This document shows, in pieces, positions 24,653-33,475 of a DNA stretch of 64,000 bases. The DNA is taken from contig OZ252150.1 in assembly GCA_965248775.1 (NCBI GenBank), forward strand, positions 5,394,001-5,458,000, given 5' to 3'. The notes below the pieces were generated by a model, which was not told the origin of the DNA, searched no databases, and worked only from the letters and a program-made list of their open reading frames with translations. The DNA comes from JBHHUI01 sp965248775 (GTDB lineage: Bacteria > Chloroflexota > Anaerolineae > Anaerolineales > JBHHUI01). How positions within the stretch are numbered: position 1 is the stretch's first letter; each line of letters begins with the position of its first letter. The position numbers and the translations under genes are program-made.

Positions 24653-26192
24653 CTCGGCTTTGTACATCTCAAGTAGCGTAACAGACAGTGTTTAGCAGGC
24701 GATCGAGCAATGCGCGTGGTATTTTTGTCATATCGGGTCTCGCAGGCGACATGCAAAAACTGCCTGCGCCGGGCCAGAGTTCGCGCCGTACCGCAGCGAT
24801 CGCATCAGAGAAAGTTGGCAGTGGTTTGGCATACCAGGCAGCCGTTCGCACAGATAATAGCTCGTGGGCTTGCAACCGGTGAGCGGCCAGGGTGATCCAG
24901 GAAAACAATCCCAGCAACGCTGGTGTGACGCGCGCAATCGCGGCGTCAGACCACTGACGCTGCGTTTCAACGCCGAGATGGGCGCGCACTTCTTCGAACG
25001 TGACTTCCAGCTGCCAGCGTTGCACAAACCAGGCGATGACCTGCACCGGGTCGACGCAGCGGTCCGTGCACAGCAATGCTTGTGGCTTGAACTCGCCCTC
25101 CGGGTCGCGGATGAGAACCCAGCGCAGCGGCACAGTGGGCATACCACTGTGGTACCAGACCGCCATGCCAGCGGTGATCTCGATCGTGCGCTTCTCATTG
25201 TTGCGCTCGTCGCGTGCGACAGCATCGTGATACCAGTCCACTGTGACTTTCGTCCAAGCCGTTTCGGGATCACCCAGCAGCGCCTGCAACGTAGGCAAAC
25301 GAGCACCCTTGCATCGTGGCTGGCCGAGCTGTCTGGGCTTGCGTGGTGGTGCCGGCTGATACAGGGCCGCGTCAAGCCGCAAGCGCGCACAGTCCCGTGG
25401 ACTGCACGGGGTGACGACCGTCACTGGTGTGGAGAGCGACTGGCAGGCATGCAAGAATTCCAGTGCAGAGTAGCTATTGTCAGCTACGAGCACCAATTCC
25501 CGCTTGGGCAGCCAGCGGCGCAGCTGGGAGACCATCTGGCGCGCCCAATCGAGCATCGTTTTCGGGGCGCGCGCTTTGTCCGCAAAGTAGCGTTCGGAGG
25601 GCGCGAGTACCGTGAGTATAGGCAGCGCCCACACGCGCGCGGCCCAAGGGATATGCGCCAACCACATGAGACTGATCCAGCGCAGGCCGCTGGCTTTGAC
25701 AAAGTGACTACCACTCGAACGAACCGCATCGCGATAGATACCGCGCGCTTTGATGCAGCGCCCCCAACGACGTTCGATGGTCTCGTCTATACCGAACACC
25801 AAAGGCTCGTTGCTACGATCAAAGTGCTGCAACAGCAGCGCCAGCAACAACTCGCTCAACTTGCGCGCCGACCAGGTCGCTCGATTGAGCACGTGATGAA
25901 ACTTCGCGAAGTTGCCGTCAGCGCTCAAGCCCACACTTGCCGGGTTCGGCAGTACTCGGTCACACGCAACGCAGCCGTCACCGTGCGCCGGTGTGGCGTC
26001 AGGATCGAGCCAACCAAAAGCACCTGAGCTTTGATCCAGGTGCGCCGGTCGAATACTGTCGCGAAGGGCTTGAGCAAGTCTATAATGTCCGTGGGCAAGG
26101 TGAGCATTTTCCGACCTTTCTTAGCAGTGAGGTCAGAGCTTACCTTGCCTTTCTATTTACGAGAAATCAGTCCAAAGTTGTACAAAGCCGAG
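24653..26192. mobile_element. DDE transposon (IS701/IS4-like), transposase broken
   Basis: A 1540-bp element bounded by 14-bp inverted repeats (CTCGGCTTTGTACA at 24653; its complement ends at 26192) and a 5-bp target duplication CTAAT (24648-24652 and 26193-26197). It holds one minus-strand transposase with a frameshift. It sits between a decayed gene and a MITE-like element. Confidence 0.85.
24669..26107 (-). pseudogene. DDE transposase (IS701/IS4-like), frameshifted
   Basis: About 480 codons in two frames. The first 60 residues (MLTLPTDIIDLLKPFATVFD) start at 26107 and hit a stop near 25925. The rest (GLSADGNFAKFHHVLNRATW) is open from 25934 to 24669. The break coincides with a GTGTGG dinucleotide; removing one TG gives a smooth join. 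The body shows DDE features: VFGIDETIERRWG, LVADNSYSALEFL and a distal Glu region FVQRWQLEVTFEEVRAHLG. This copy is probably immobile unless the 2-bp difference is an error. Confidence 0.8.
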
Positions 26193-26197
26193 CTAAT

Positions 26198-26385
26198 AGA
26201 GTGTTTCTTAAATCAAACCAGACGAATATGTCATTTCGAACGACCACAGGGAGTGAGAAATCGCTATAGATTTCATCGTTTTATGGATTTCTCACCGCTT
26301 TTTTAGCCTATATGGCTCGCTAAAATTGATGAACGCGGTTCGAAATGACAAATTTCAGCTTACCCAACCTTTTAAGAAACGCTCT
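26198..26385. repeat. MITE-like palindromic element
   Basis: 188 bp with 15-bp terminal inverted repeats (AGAGTGTTTCTTAAA and its complement, one mismatch). The inside is itself palindromic: CATTTCGAAC...GAGAAATC near the left and GATTTCTCACC...GGTTCGAAATG near the right. No coding capacity. The internal phrase resembles that of the element at 28805-28908. Confidence 0.65.
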
Positions 26386-26394
26386 CTAAAGCAC

Positions 26395-26423
26395 AACGCC
26401 CTGGTCAGTTCAACCAGGGCGTT
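26395..26423. terminator. Strong hairpin between MITE and broken membrane gene
   Basis: Perfect 11-bp stem AACGCCCTGGT/ACCAGGGCGTT with a seven-base loop. It lies just after the minus-strand stop at 26445, so it may end that transcript, though the T run is weak. Confidence 0.5.
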
Positions 26424-26444
26424 ATGGTGAATCTTTGATTTAGC

Positions 26445-26557
26445 TCACTCAACCACCAACATAGCTTTGGCGTAACGTCCGTGCAAATCGCCAACCCTTT
26501 TGGCCAGGTGCATGGTCCCCGTCCAGAGTAGGAGCCCTCCCAAGACCACCAGAGGGT
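26445..26557 (-). pseudogene. 3' fragment of PadR-linked membrane gene cut by IS1
   Basis: C-terminal piece reading VVLGGLLLWTGTMHLAKRVG and ending KAMLVVE. Deleting the IS1 element and one 8-bp duplication joins it in frame to the upstream fragment (LPQWGYPL|VVLGG), completing the last membrane helix and tail. Confidence 0.85.
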
Positions 26558-27376
26558 GGTAGTGGTTACATGTTGACTGATGAGTCTGGAAAAAGTAAGT
26601 TGTTGGCCTGCCAAACAGAGGAGCGCCAAAATGATCCAGAGTGTCATCACGCATGAGTGTTCAAAGTGCAGGAGCCTCAACATTGTCAAGAATGGTACAG
26701 ACTATAAAGGCGGTCAGAAGTTTCATTGTCTCGATTGCGCCGCTTATGGAATGTTGGAACCGCAAAGCCGTTCTTATCCTGAGTTCATCAGAGAATTTGT
26801 CCTACGCACCTATCGAGAGCGAGCCAGTATGCGCGGCATTGAGCGCATCTTTGGCATCGCGCGGCAGACATTAGCACGCTGGATTCTGGAGAAGGCCGGC
26901 GCTATGCCGAACCTGGCTGACACTTTAGAAACCGTAAAAACGGATGATGTGCTGGAATTGGATGAATTATGGTCATTTGTACGCACAAAAAACGATAAAC
27001 GTTGGATATGGGTCGCGCTGTGTCGGCGCACGCGCCAAGTGGTGGCCTATTTTATTGGCGACCGCAGTGAAAAAAGTTGTCGCGCGTTATGGAAATCCAT
27101 CCCAGCATCCTACAAAGCGTGTTGCTCCTTCAGCGACTTCTGGCACGCTTACCAGAAGGTTTTACCAAACGACACTCACCAAAGTGTCGGCAAAGAAAGC
27201 GGCCAGACATCTCACGTGGAACGCTGGAACAACACCTTGCGCCAGAGACTGGCTCGCTTCGTGCGCAAAACTCTTTCTTTCTCCAAGTCCGACGTTTACC
27301 ATGAAGCTGTACTCAAGTTGTATCTCCATTACTACAATACAGCGTGGTCCCCATCAGTTACCATGTAACCACTACC
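26558..27376 (+). mobile_element. IS1-family insertion sequence
   Basis: 819-bp element with imperfect terminal inverted repeats starting GGTAGTGGTTACATG and an 8-bp target duplication CAGAGGGT (26550-26557 and 27377-27384). It is inserted in the 3' end of a PadR-associated membrane gene. Confidence 0.9.
26631..27368 (+). CDS. IS1 family transposase
   Basis: Single-frame transposase of about 245 aa. An N-terminal zinc-finger-like segment (CSKCRSLNIVKNG...CLDCAAYG) and helix-turn-helix (RGIERIFGIARQTLARWI) are followed by the DDE catalytic part: VLELDELWSFV, FSDFWHAY and SHVERWNNTLRQRLARFVRK. Unlike classical E. coli IS1 it needs no frameshift. ATG 26631 is preferred over the upstream frame start at 26580 because the conserved domain begins there. 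Intact and possibly active. Confidence 0.92.
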   Translation: MIQSVITHECSKCRSLNIVKNGTDYKGGQKFHCLDCAAYGMLEPQSRSYPEFIREFVLRTYRERASMRGIERIFGIARQTLARWILEKAGAMPNLADTLETVKTDDVLELDELWSFVRTKNDKRWIWVALCRRTRQVVAYFIGDRSEKSCRALWKSIPASYKACCSFSDFWHAYQKVLPNDTHQSVGKESGQTSHVERWNNTLRQRLARFVRKTLSFSKSDVYHEAVLKLYLHYYNTAWSPSVTM

Positions 27377-28162
27377 CAGAGGGTAACCCCATTGCGGCAG
27401 AAAATAATGTGCTTCGGCAATCTGCGCAAGGGGTAAGCTGAAAACCTCTTGAAAGATGGGTATGGCAATGATAGAAAGAGAAAAAGCTAATATCGTTACT
27501 AATACCACAAAGTAAAGAGTGCCCAAGACAATTTGCAAAAGCATGTAGATGAAAGATAGCCAGGTATGCTTATCGATCGCCAGCAACTTAAGCCGCTCTT
27601 GCCACTTGATATTTTGGGGTGCAAATAGTGGACGACGCGGCATCCGCACACCCAACAACGCCTCGACCAAACGTCCTTCCAGCCATGCTACGCCCCGTAC
27701 TGACATCAGGAATAGCAACATCACCGGTAGACCAAAAATGAACAAGGCAAAAGAAATCGATAAAGAAATCCCGGTCACCGCCCAACTGAAGTAGATCACG
27801 CCAGTCACAAATGCGATAAACATATACAGCAACGCGCCCCAAGCCTTTGGGTCTGCGTAGACGCCCACGAAACGTCTCAGCCCAGACCGTTGATTTTTAT
27901 TCATCGACCGGGCCAAACTGGGAGACGTGCGCCGCTCCACTTCCGCATAAGCAGCGGCGGTCTCTTCGGGGGAACCATACTGCTCAATAATGGCAGGCAG
28001 TACGGCGGTGGCATCCAATTCAGGCTGACTGTCGCCTGCGGTCTCCAAGGCAGTCCGCAGATGCTCTTCCGCATCAGTCAGGGCATCCTGCATGGTAGCG
28101 CTATCAACGCCTGGCATTTCATTTTTCAGTGCATCGAGATATTCATTAACGGTATTAATCAT
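27377..28162 (-). pseudogene. 5' part of HAAS/sensor-domain membrane protein cut by IS1
   Basis: Membrane protein with an N-terminal alpha-helical HAAS-like segment (NEYLDALKNEMPGVDSATMQ, PAIIEQYGSPEETAAAYAEV) and four or more hydrophobic helices resembling the DUF1700/putative sensor domain. Such proteins are commonly encoded beside PadR regulators, as here: the PadR stop overlaps its start by 8 bp. The reading runs out in IS1 after about 262 residues, with the final 37 residues at 26445-26557. The truncated product would gain a short foreign tail. Confidence 0.85.
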
Positions 28163-28523
28163 GGCTCTCTCCTTCGAGGATATTACCTACAAAACTTTTC
28201 ATCTGACTCCATATCTCGGTCCAGAGAGTGAGCGTTTCGCGGCCCTCATCAGTAATGGTGTAATAGCGGCGGGGCGGCCCAGAGACCGAAGGTTCAACTT
28301 CGCTGGAAAGCAGACCATTCTTTTCCAGCGAGCGCAGCACGGGATATAAGGCTCCCTGCTTCATCGCGAGGGCATCCTGTCGGTTATCGTCCAGCAATTT
28401 GGCGATTTGATACCCATACATCGGATTTTCACTCTGAGACAGCACGCTTAACAAAACCAGAGAAGCGGTGCCCGAGTTCATCTCCTTTTGAAATTTTTTA
28501 GTTGGCATAGTTTGATCAACCAC
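28155..28523 (-). CDS. PadR family transcriptional regulator
   Basis: Small winged-helix repressor (about 122 aa) of the PadR type. The core is ASLVLLSVLSQSENPMYGYQ, then QGALYPVLRSLEKNGLLSSE and SGPPRRYYTITDEGRETL, with a C-terminal dimerisation helix. The start is most likely GTG 28523, which has AAGGAG five bases upstream; ATG 28508 has none well spaced. The downstream overlap with the membrane gene shows a two-gene unit, typical of PadR-controlled membrane stress modules. The partner is disrupted by IS1. Confidence 0.88.
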   Translation of the reverse strand: MVDQTMPTKKFQKEMNSGTASLVLLSVLSQSENPMYGYQIAKLLDDNRQDALAMKQGALYPVLRSLEKNGLLSSEVEPSVSGPPRRYYTITDEGRETLTLWTEIWSQMKSFVGNILEGESHD

Positions 28524-28577
28524 GTAAGCTCCTTTCCTTTTCAAATATCGTCTAGTTCCGTATATAGTATAGTTCAT

Positions 28578-29026
28578 AGTATTACGAAGTTAATAATACT
28601 AGTAAATTACTAGGTTGTCAAGCAGGTTGTAGGGGCAAATTGATCACCTGAACAGCGCGTTGCCTGGCTCAACCGCCGTGTCGTCTTCTGTTAAAAAAGT
28701 TGATGTTATGGGGGTGCCCTTAAGGTGCCCGACGGGGTGACCTGCATCCCCTGAGTTGATTCAGATAATTAACCCAGTGGCAAGTTTTTCCCTAAGCCCT
28801 TATCACGTCAATCCGAGCGCCACAGGCGCGAGGAATCCCCGAAGCAAATCGATCCAATTGAGTTTGCCATTAGGGATTCCTCGCCCTAAGAAGGGCTCGG
28901 AATGACGTTAATCAACTCCGATAGAAAACTTGCACACGGGGTTAACTATGAGTTATGACACCCGCTCAACCGCGTAACTCCTAAGCTTAATTGGGGGGCG
29001 CCCGGGGACAGCATGCGGGTGCGCGT
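28578..29026. other. Gene-free interval with palindromic repeat
   Basis: About 450 bp without a credible gene between the PadR gene and the SDR remnant. It contains the palindromic repeat at 28805-28908 and an inverted copy of the TTAGGAGTTACGC motif at 28972-28984. Confidence 0.5.
28805..28908. repeat. Palindromic interspersed repeat
   Basis: 104-bp imperfect palindrome: ACGTCAATCCGAGCG...CGAGGAATCCC on the left and GGGATTCCTCG...CTCGGAATGACGT on the right. It shares the theme GTCATT(C/T)CGAR...GARRAATC with the inside of the MITE-like element at 26198. No gene inside. Confidence 0.6.
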
Positions 29027-29260
29027 CTATTTCAGGCTCAGGCCCCCATCGACAGGGATGACGACTCCGTTGACATACGCGCCGGCCGGGGAGGCCAGGT
29101 AAATCGCGACGCCGGCCAATTCGGATGGAGCGCCGATACGCCCAAGTGGACAAGCGGCTTCATACTCTGTGCGGTAGTTCTCGAGCATCCACTCGGTCAT
29201 CTTGCTTTCAAAGGGGCCCGGGGCAATGGCATTGACCGTAACCCCACGGATACCCAGACG
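29027..29260 (-). pseudogene. 3' fragment of SDR oxidoreductase cut by IS4 copy B
   Basis: Encodes RLGIRGVTVNAIAPGPFESK, PLGRIGAPSELAGVAIYLAS and VNGVVIPVDGGLSLK before the stop at 29027. This is the C-terminal third of an SDR, including the NAIAPG loop and the GG end. It joins to the 5' fragment at 30452-31014. Confidence 0.88.
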
Positions 29261-30451
29261 TTCACTACCGGACACTTTCTGCGCGGGGCATGTCAAAGGC
29301 GACCGGGATGGGCAGATGCTCATTTAGGAACTGTTCCAGCAGGCGCAAGCCGAGTTGAAATAGGCTCAGATCACAGAGGTCGGTGCGGTGAATGACTTGC
29401 ACCCAATTATCTCGTTTGGCGATGACGCCCAAGTAGATGATCCAGATGTAGGCAAGGCAAGCTGCGATCATCAACCGGGCCAGCCGGGCCGGGTCGGCGA
29501 TATGGCTTTTATGCAAATTGAAGCCCCGGCTTTTCTGGTCAGAGAAGAAAGTTTCAATACGAAAGCGTTTGTTATACCAGGAACAGGCTTCGGCAACCAG
29601 CTCCAGGTTGGTGACCAGATAGAGGGGCTCTTTGCAGTCGCGCTGCCACCACGCGATGGCAAGGACGGGCCCATATTCCTGCTGGGTGAAGGCGACATCC
29701 GGCACGCCGCGGTATGCACCACGGGGCACATCCAGGTCGGCGAAGGCGAACCAGTCGCCCCCTTCACATAGCTGGACATGCTTGGCCGTGCGACAGACGT
29801 AGGCCCATTCGTAGTCATTCAGAGCCGCCTGGAGGTTCGTGCCATCGAATTCACCATCCCCCAGGAAGACGACATCGCTTGCAGGGGGCACCAAAGCGTG
29901 TACTTCTGTCAACAACTGCACGTGTGTCGCTTCTGAAAAATGTCCCTTGCTCCCTTTGACGGTGACCCACGCCACCGGCAAAGCACGTTGCTTGTAGATG
30001 ACGCTCACCATCAGGGTCAGGCAACCGCGGCCCACTTCGCTGCCGTCCATTGCCAACACGAGCGGGCGGTCCTGCGCCAGACCCTGCAATAAGGGTTCAG
30101 CGAAGGGTAGAAAGAAGACTTCGTTATTAATATGCTCATTCTTGACCCAGCGGGCGTACCGTTTGACCCGGCTCTCGGGTTTGTTGCCGTCTGGCACTTT
30201 CCTGGCGATCGCCGGTAGCTGGCTACTCTGGCTGCGGACAATTCCGCTGACCATGGCAGCGAGCGTATCCAAATGGCGAGCCAAGTTGCCCTGCGGTTCT
30301 CCTGGGTACAGTTGCCGCAAGGCGCTCTTTATGGCACGATATGTACGGCGGTTGTCACTCATGGCGATACTCCCCTTGTTCTGTGGTAGAACGGAGAGTG
30401 TAGCCGAGAGGCAACCGCTAATCAATCACGGATAAAGTGTCCGGTAGTGAA
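29261..30451 (-). mobile_element. IS4-family insertion sequence, copy B
   Basis: 1191 bp with the same 18-bp terminal repeats as copy A and an 8-bp target duplication CCCAGACG (29253-29260 and 30452-30459). It splits an SDR gene. Confidence 0.95.
29265..30362 (-). CDS. IS4 family transposase (copy B)
   Basis: Intact 365-aa DDE transposase, practically the same as copy A, with the YREK signature preserved. It carries Leu instead of Arg in the HRTD(R/L)CDL segment, and its catalytic-domain reverse-strand sequence shows one further base change. Start ATG 30362. Confidence 0.93.
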   Translation of the reverse strand: MSDNRRTYRAIKSALRQLYPGEPQGNLARHLDTLAAMVSGIVRSQSSQLPAIARKVPDGNKPESRVKRYARWVKNEHINNEVFFLPFAEPLLQGLAQDRPLVLAMDGSEVGRGCLTLMVSVIYKQRALPVAWVTVKGSKGHFSEATHVQLLTEVHALVPPASDVVFLGDGEFDGTNLQAALNDYEWAYVCRTAKHVQLCEGGDWFAFADLDVPRGAYRGVPDVAFTQQEYGPVLAIAWWQRDCKEPLYLVTNLELVAEACSWYNKRFRIETFFSDQKSRGFNLHKSHIADPARLARLMIAACLAYIWIIYLGVIAKRDNWVQVIHRTDLCDLSLFQLGLRLLEQFLNEHLPIPVAFDMPRAESVR

Positions 30452-31014
30452 CCCAGACGTACGGCCAGCACGCGCGTCAAATGATGAACGGCAGCTTTGC
30501 TCGGACCATAGGCGAAATTGTCCACTACGGGCACTTTAATCCCATCGACCGAACCGATGTTAATGACCCGGGCAGGGTTATCCTGGGACGAATTCGCCTC
30601 CAGCAAGGGCATTAGATCGCGGGTCAACATGAACGTGGCTTTCACATTGATGTCCATCGTCTTGTCGTAACCGACTTCAGGAAACTCATCGAAAGGGGCG
30701 CCCCAGGCAGCCCCCGCGTTGTTGACCAGAATGTCGAGCGACTTCTCATTCTCTTTCACGAGACCGACCAAGGTCTCGCGTCCTTCGTTGGTGGATAGGT
30801 CGGCGGGCACGAATATGCAGGTGCCGTCCTTGGATAATTCCGCCGCGACTGCAGCGCACACTTCTGCATTTCGCGATGAGATATAGACTTTGACACCATT
30901 TTCAACATAGGCGCGGGCGATCATCAAGCCAATGCCGCGGGAACCGCCGGTTACGATGGCAACTTTACCTGCAATCGAGAACAATTCACTGATTTTGTAG
31001 GATGGTTCGGGCAA
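30452..31014 (-). pseudogene. 5' part of SDR family oxidoreductase cut by IS4 copy B
   Basis: NAD(P)-dependent short-chain dehydrogenase, first 187 residues. It shows the cofactor motif TGGSRGIG (residues 23-30), DILVNNAG, the catalytic Ser region INIGSVDG and the YGPSK active site (Tyr-x3-Lys). The IS lies just after the catalytic Lys region at LAVRLG. Restored, the protein would be about 262 aa. The interrupted gene may still make a truncated protein lacking the substrate loop. Substrate unknown. Confidence 0.88.
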
Positions 31015-31257
31015 TTGATTGTCTCCAAGATGGGATGGGAGTTGGCGAAGGGTAGCACCGATGGTGTGGCTTACACAATAGTCCGCTGCCTGTAAACTTC
31101 TGTGAGGATGCGCTCGATTAGGAGACGCTCGGCGCGAGTGGGTGTTTTTGCGTTGCCGGGGTGTAGAATACCGTCCAGAAGATGTAAAGACAGACGGTCG
31201 TCTGCCGAATTATATTGTTGGGCGCATCATCGCGACATATCTTCCATAAACATTACC

Positions 31258-31650
31258 ATGCGAAGACCCCCTGAACGAGTCGAACGTTACTTGTCTTTGA
31301 TGTTTCCCGGCACTGTTGAGCAGTTTCGTGGTCAAGTGCAGCGCCTAAGACTTCGCGCCATTGAAACATGGGGCGAAAGTCTCTTTATGGACCGGCGTCT
31401 CTCGGATCTTCTTCTCGAACCCGGCGAATGGTACGGGCTTTGGAAATCGAAGGCCGACGATCTGCTTGGTTATCGTGAGGTACACCAGCTAAAGTTTCAC
31501 GACTCCAATATCGACGACATACTCAATATATCGCCAACTATGGATCGATTTGATTGGCGAGTTATACAAGCATGGACGTTATACCGACATGACGCCAGGC
31601 ACACGAGCCACGTGGTCGATTCACATGTTCAGGCAGACTGCGCGCGTTGA
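31258..31650 (+). CDS. Unrecognised protein, 5' portion of a probably frameshifted gene
   Basis: Starts at ATG 31258 (MRRPPERVERYLSLMFPGTV). About 98 residues look like ordinary, charged alpha-helical protein (ETWGESLFMDRRLSDLLLEP, REVHQLKFHDSNIDDILN). After MDRFD the frame turns Trp/His/Cys-rich and stops at 31650. The overlapping frame from 31550 continues naturally (LIGELYKHGRYTDM). Dropping one T from the TTT at 31549-31551 fuses both into about 380 aa, so I treat this as one broken or mis-sequenced gene. No family recognised. Confidence 0.5.
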   Translation: MRRPPERVERYLSLMFPGTVEQFRGQVQRLRLRAIETWGESLFMDRRLSDLLLEPGEWYGLWKSKADDLLGYREVHQLKFHDSNIDDILNISPTMDRFDWRVIQAWTLYRHDARHTSHVVDSHVQADCAR

Positions 31651-32401
31651 CAACTTGCATGACGTGCCTGTTGACAGGGCGAATGCAGTTACACACTTAA
31701 GCCATGGTAAAGGGCAAACCACATTTGAATACGTTGCCAAGGAATCGGGCAGTGCCTGTATAGACGTATATGAGACCCAAGCTAATACAATTGTAGATTT
31801 CTACGACGGATTTGATGTTGTGGGATTATTCGACTACGACTTGCAGCCCATGGATGTGCCAATCGGACCGCCGTTCGCAGAATTCGCTGACTGGGTCGCG
31901 CGAGAAATATGGGGTCGCAGCGTGGATGACGTGCTTCAAGATATGTCGCGGGATTCAGAAAGGTTGACTGGCGCTTTGGACGAGAACTTAGGCGACATTC
32001 GTCTGGACGCACTCGCCGACGATTTGGATAGCTTGAAACTTGGACAACAAGCTATTTACCGGCAAGTCACCACGGAGTCGCGAGATGCACTTCACAACAT
32101 TGCCGTGGCAGTGCGTGGGGGAAGACTCGCCCATGGCGAAATAGATCGAACGCTCGACGCTATGAGACGTTCGCTGGTTCACATTCAGCGAGAGGGTTTG
32201 TTCGACGGGAATCGTGAAATCCAAGACCACTTGAAGCACATAGACGACGCTCTCGATAGCGGCCTCAAATCAACCCAGAAACTTGAGATTTCACTGCCCG
32301 TGATTCCATTTCTGGTAAACATCAAGGCGGACGTAGGATTGCGATCTGACCTTCGAAAAATCTGGAAACGGCTGGTGCGAGCATCAAAGCAACGCGATTA
32401 A
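31550..32401 (+). CDS. Unrecognised protein with coiled-coil and IP-hydrophobic C-terminus
   Basis: Continuation, or a separate gene starting at TTG 31550 or ATG 31589. A globular segment (GKGQTTFEYVAKESGSACID, VVGLFDYDLQPMDVPIGPPF) is followed by a long helical, coiled-coil-prone stretch (residues 115-240). The end is LEISLPVIPFLVNIKADVGL followed by DLRKIWKRLV. This ending resembles, from memory, the C-termini of some predicted NACHT/TIR-type conflict-system proteins (hydrophobic I-P-x-(F/I)-L then LxxxWxxL), a weak resemblance only. It is a lone gene in an IS-rich zone. Function unknown. Confidence 0.6.
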   Translation: MIGELYKHGRYTDMTPGTRATWSIHMFRQTARVDNLHDVPVDRANAVTHLSHGKGQTTFEYVAKESGSACIDVYETQANTIVDFYDGFDVVGLFDYDLQPMDVPIGPPFAEFADWVAREIWGRSVDDVLQDMSRDSERLTGALDENLGDIRLDALADDLDSLKLGQQAIYRQVTTESRDALHNIAVAVRGGRLAHGEIDRTLDAMRRSLVHIQREGLFDGNREIQDHLKHIDDALDSGLKSTQKLEISLPVIPFLVNIKADVGLRSDLRKIWKRLVRASKQRD

Positions 32402-32580
32402 GTGGTCGGTTTGCAGCGACGATGATACGCCCAATAACGGCTTGCAGGCTCCCGCGCGGTAGCGCGGGAGTAATCGGCAGCGCTGGTTTATGAATCGTAT
32501 GAGCAGCGACGGTTTTGACTATAGCCAAACGTCGCCTGAAGCGAGGCATTAGCTCGCGCCCATCACGAAGGTCAAACCCA
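32402..32580. other. Intergenic hairpin region
   Basis: A perfect 9-bp GC-rich hairpin (CTCCCGCGC, loop GGTA, GCGCGGGAG) lies at 32449-32470 between the unrecognised gene and the isochorismatase-like gene. No T run follows. The surrounding bases have no gene. Confidence 0.4.
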
Positions 32581-33252
32581 ATGGATAGATATACGCAACC
32601 CGATTTCTCTTCTGTCGCATTGATTACAATCGATACACAATGCGATACGCTGGACTCCCAACCTTTAGAGATCCCGGGCACTTCCGCTGCACTACCCCAG
32701 ATGAAATCTTTGCTCACGGCTTTTCGGCAAGCCGCGCTGCCCATCGTTCACGTGGTAAGACTCTACAAGCAAGATGGCAACAACGTCGAATTGTGTAGAC
32801 GCGCTGCTGTAGAAGAAGGCGCGCAGATGTTGATAGCCGGAACCGACGGTTGTCAATTAGCGCCTGAGCTCTTGCCCGATACGGCCATAAGGCTGGATAC
32901 AGAATTGTTATTATCGGGTGGCATTCAGCATCTCTCTGACAACGAAGTGATCATCTATAAGCCGCGCTGGGGCGCATTTTACGAGACCAGTTTAGAAGCC
33001 CATCTCCAAGAGTTGGAAGTATCAACGCTCACGTTCACAGGCTGCAATTTCCCAAACTGCCCGCGCACTTCAATCTACGAGGCGAGCGAGAGAGATTATC
33101 TTGTTGTCCTCGTCGAAGACGCAATATCAGGGTTGTACGAACGTGGGATATCCGAGATGGAGAATATCGGGGTGCAAGTGATGAACACGAAAGAGCTTGT
33201 TGAGGTGCTCGTTCAGCAGTACGCACAGCCACAATTTGCAGTCGCAGGCTAA
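32581..33252 (+). CDS. Isochorismatase-family cysteine hydrolase
   Basis: About 223 aa. The catalytic triad of the family is visible: Asp18 (ITIDTQCD), Lys127 (IIYKPRWGAF) and Cys160 (NFPNCPRTSIYEASERDY). This fold hydrolyses amides or isochorismate (nicotinamidase, N-carbamoylsarcosine amidase); the substrate is not determined by these residues. The N-terminus is somewhat longer before the first strand than in nicotinamidases. ATG 32581 has AAGG upstream. It seems to be a single-gene unit. Confidence 0.9.
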   Translation: MDRYTQPDFSSVALITIDTQCDTLDSQPLEIPGTSAALPQMKSLLTAFRQAALPIVHVVRLYKQDGNNVELCRRAAVEEGAQMLIAGTDGCQLAPELLPDTAIRLDTELLLSGGIQHLSDNEVIIYKPRWGAFYETSLEAHLQELEVSTLTFTGCNFPNCPRTSIYEASERDYLVVLVEDAISGLYERGISEMENIGVQVMNTKELVEVLVQQYAQPQFAVAG

Positions 33253-33475
33253 CATTATCAGGGCGACCTCACAACTATTAATCCAGCCTCTCTCCCTCGC
33301 AAGAACGGCATCTGAGTCATGCGGAGGATTAGACAAGAAAACCCCCCATCGTGAATTCTGGTATTCACTAACTCAAAGAGTCCGTAATCTATAACTTCCA
33401 GCAGCTCCCTCTGTTTTCCAAATGGTATAATCGCAATTCCCTCCGCGAGATGTAAACAAAAGAAAGGAATATAAG

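Noticed and set aside
24864..26027. A 387-residue plus-strand frame opposite the DDE transposase
   Set aside because: Composition rich in Arg, Gln and Cys with no known domain, while the minus strand encodes clear transposase motifs.
26230..26370. A tRNA-like GGTTCGAAATG segment
   Set aside because: It is part of the MITE palindrome; no cloverleaf, anticodon arm or acceptor stem could be formed.
32430..32500. A possible integron attC-like site (CCCAATAACGGC with a GC hairpin)
   Set aside because: The matching complementary GTTATTGGGC-type end is missing, and there is no integrase or cassette array; only the simple GC hairpin remains.
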